From the NCBI GenBank assembly GCA_002455755.1, contig DKLL01000121.1, positions 9,441 to 16,181 on the forward strand: DNA of 6,741 bases, in the 5' to 3' direction. Below, one piece after another: positions 5,577-6,741 of this stretch. A model generated the notes under the pieces. It searched no databases, was not told where the DNA came from, and worked only from the letters and a program-made list of their open reading frames with translations. Origin of the DNA: Acinetobacter sp. UBA6641. GTDB lineage: Bacteria; Pseudomonadota; Gammaproteobacteria; Pseudomonadales; Moraxellaceae. Numbering within the stretch: the first letter of the stretch is position 1; each line of letters starts with the position of its first letter. The position numbers and the translations under genes were made by a program.

Positions 5577-6741
5577 ATGCAAATCAATTTTACCAAACTT
5601 GTCGCCAGTCTTATTGTAACTGGATCACTGGTCGGTTGCGCTGCGGTCGTGAAAACACCCTATGAACCACCTGCCGTAAATATTCCAGGTAATTTTCAGA
5701 ACAGCAAAGCCATAAGCCAGCAGGTACATGCCGATGTCTATGCAGATCAATGGTGGACACTGTTTGGCGATGTGCAGCTCAATCAACTGGTCAATCAGGT
5801 GTTAGCGACCAATACCGATTTGGCAGTTGCAGGGATTAACTTGCAGCAGGCACGTCTACAAGCCGGTCTGGCTCAAAACAAGCAAGGCCCGCGGGTCAGT
5901 TCCAGCGTTTCGGCAGGACATAGTATTGACCTGAATTCAGGAGATGATGCTTCACGCGGCCTGTCTTTAAGTGGTGGCGTGAGCTATGAACTGGATTTAT
6001 TCGGTAAACTGGCACGTCAAACCGAAGCCAGTAAATGGGAAGCACTAGCAACCGAACAGGACTTGCAAAGTACTGCACAAAGTCTGGTGGCAACGACTGC
6101 CAATTTATACTGGCAATTGGGTTATCTGAATGAACGCTATCAAATTGCCGGGCAAAACCTCGCCAGCACGCAAAAAGTCTTTGAGCTGGTACGCACCCAA
6201 TATCGTGCCGGGGCAGTTTCAGGTCTGGATCTCACATCAGCAGAACAATCGGTGCAAAGCCAAAGAGCAAGTTTAAGCCAGATTGAACAGCAACGTGTTG
6301 AAGCACGCACGGCTTTGGCAGTTTTACTTAATATGCCAGTCCAGCAACTGAACCTTCAGGAACCGACCCGTTTACCGCGGATTGCCCTACCCACGGTAGC
6401 GGCTGGCTTACCGGCTGACTTGCTGTCGCGTCGTCCAGATTTACAGGCCTCTGAATTTCGCTTACGTAAAGCTTTGGCAAGCAAAGATGCGACTAAGGCC
6501 AGCTATTATCCTTCCATTAGTCTGACTGGAAATCTAGGTTCTTCCAGCACATCGTTAACTAACCTGTTGCAGAACCCGGCTTTAACGTTGGGGGCGAATC
6601 TCAGCCTGCCGTTCCTGCAATATAACGACATGAAGAAAGATGTGGCGATCAGTAATCTGGATTATGAAAAATCGATTATGCAATATCGCCAGACTTTGTA
6701 TCAGGCTTTTGCCGATGTTGAAAATGCGCTATCTGCCCGGA
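5577..6741 (+). CDS. TolC/OprM-family outer-membrane efflux lipoprotein (NodT type), 3' end outside window
   Basis: This is the outer-membrane channel of the tripartite pump; a trimer forms a beta-barrel and a long periplasmic alpha-helical tunnel that docks on MacA. The 388 codons seen begin with a lipoprotein signal peptide (lipobox LVGC, acylated Cys21); Ala at +2 predicts outer-membrane sorting. Family marks follow: QWWTLFGDVQLNQLV (58-72), a first helical repeat with SYELDLFGKLARQ (136-148), YRAGAVSGLDL (209-219), LLSRRPDLQASE (282-293), and the second strand region YYPSISLTGNLG (310-321). The usual family length is about 460-490 residues, so roughly 80 are missing at the window edge. 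It lies 11 bases after macB. The arrangement resembles PvdRT-OpmQ of Pseudomonas; similarity to OprM, AdeC or OpmQ cannot be ranked here, so no symbol is given. Confidence 0.93.
   Translation, partial: MQINFTKLVASLIVTGSLVGCAAVVKTPYEPPAVNIPGNFQNSKAISQQVHADVYADQWWTLFGDVQLNQLVNQVLATNTDLAVAGINLQQARLQAGLAQNKQGPRVSSSVSAGHSIDLNSGDDASRGLSLSGGVSYELDLFGKLARQTEASKWEALATEQDLQSTAQSLVATTANLYWQLGYLNERYQIAGQNLASTQKVFELVRTQYRAGAVSGLDLTSAEQSVQSQRASLSQIEQQRVEARTALAVLLNMPVQQLNLQEPTRLPRIALPTVAAGLPADLLSRRPDLQASEFRLRKALASKDATKASYYPSISLTGNLGSSSTSLTNLLQNPALTLGANLSLPFLQYNDMKKDVAISNLDYEKSIMQYRQTLYQAFADVENALSAR

Noticed and set aside
5896..6093. A 65-codon minus-strand open frame inside the outer-membrane factor gene
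   Set aside because: It is a shadow of the real coding frame, has no start signals, and the plus-strand protein is clearly of a known family here.

Overview
The window looks like chromosomal DNA from a gammaproteobacterium of the genus Acinetobacter or a close relative. This rests on protein character, coding GC of roughly 42-47%, intergenic DNA that is only about 20% GC, and the lptE-holA gene pair. The genus call comes from recognition, not from a database search.

Positions 1-1203 hold a housekeeping pair: the 3' end of the LPS-assembly lipoprotein gene lptE, then holA (DNA polymerase III delta subunit) after an 18-base gap. Converging on holA and overlapping its stop by four bases is a single-domain bacteriohemerythrin gene on the minus strand (1200-1649). 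All seven expected diiron ligands are present.

Positions 1650-2239 form a 590-base intergenic region that is far from empty. Its left part is very AT-rich. It holds a perfect 15-bp palindrome over the likely hemerythrin promoter and a 28-base AT-only inverted repeat. Its centre (about 1931-2150) is an island of about 43% GC with several stem-loops and no convincing gene. Its right end carries a perfect TATAAT just upstream of macA.

Positions 2240-6741 are one plus-strand operon for a tripartite efflux system. It encodes macA (periplasmic adaptor with an N-terminal membrane anchor), macB (ABC transporter of the MacB type) and a TolC/OprM-type outer-membrane lipoprotein cut by the window edge. 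MacA and MacB overlap by one base, and the third gene follows after 11 bases with a good ribosome binding site. Together they would move a substrate from the periplasm or inner-membrane surface out of the cell, driven by ATP hydrolysis in MacB. The layout resembles PvdRT-OpmQ of Pseudomonas more than E. coli macAB, which has no outer-membrane gene beside it.

I see no CRISPR array, intact mobile element, tRNA or rRNA gene. The protein-coding content is well known. The least explained sequence is the structured GC island between the hemerythrin and macA genes.
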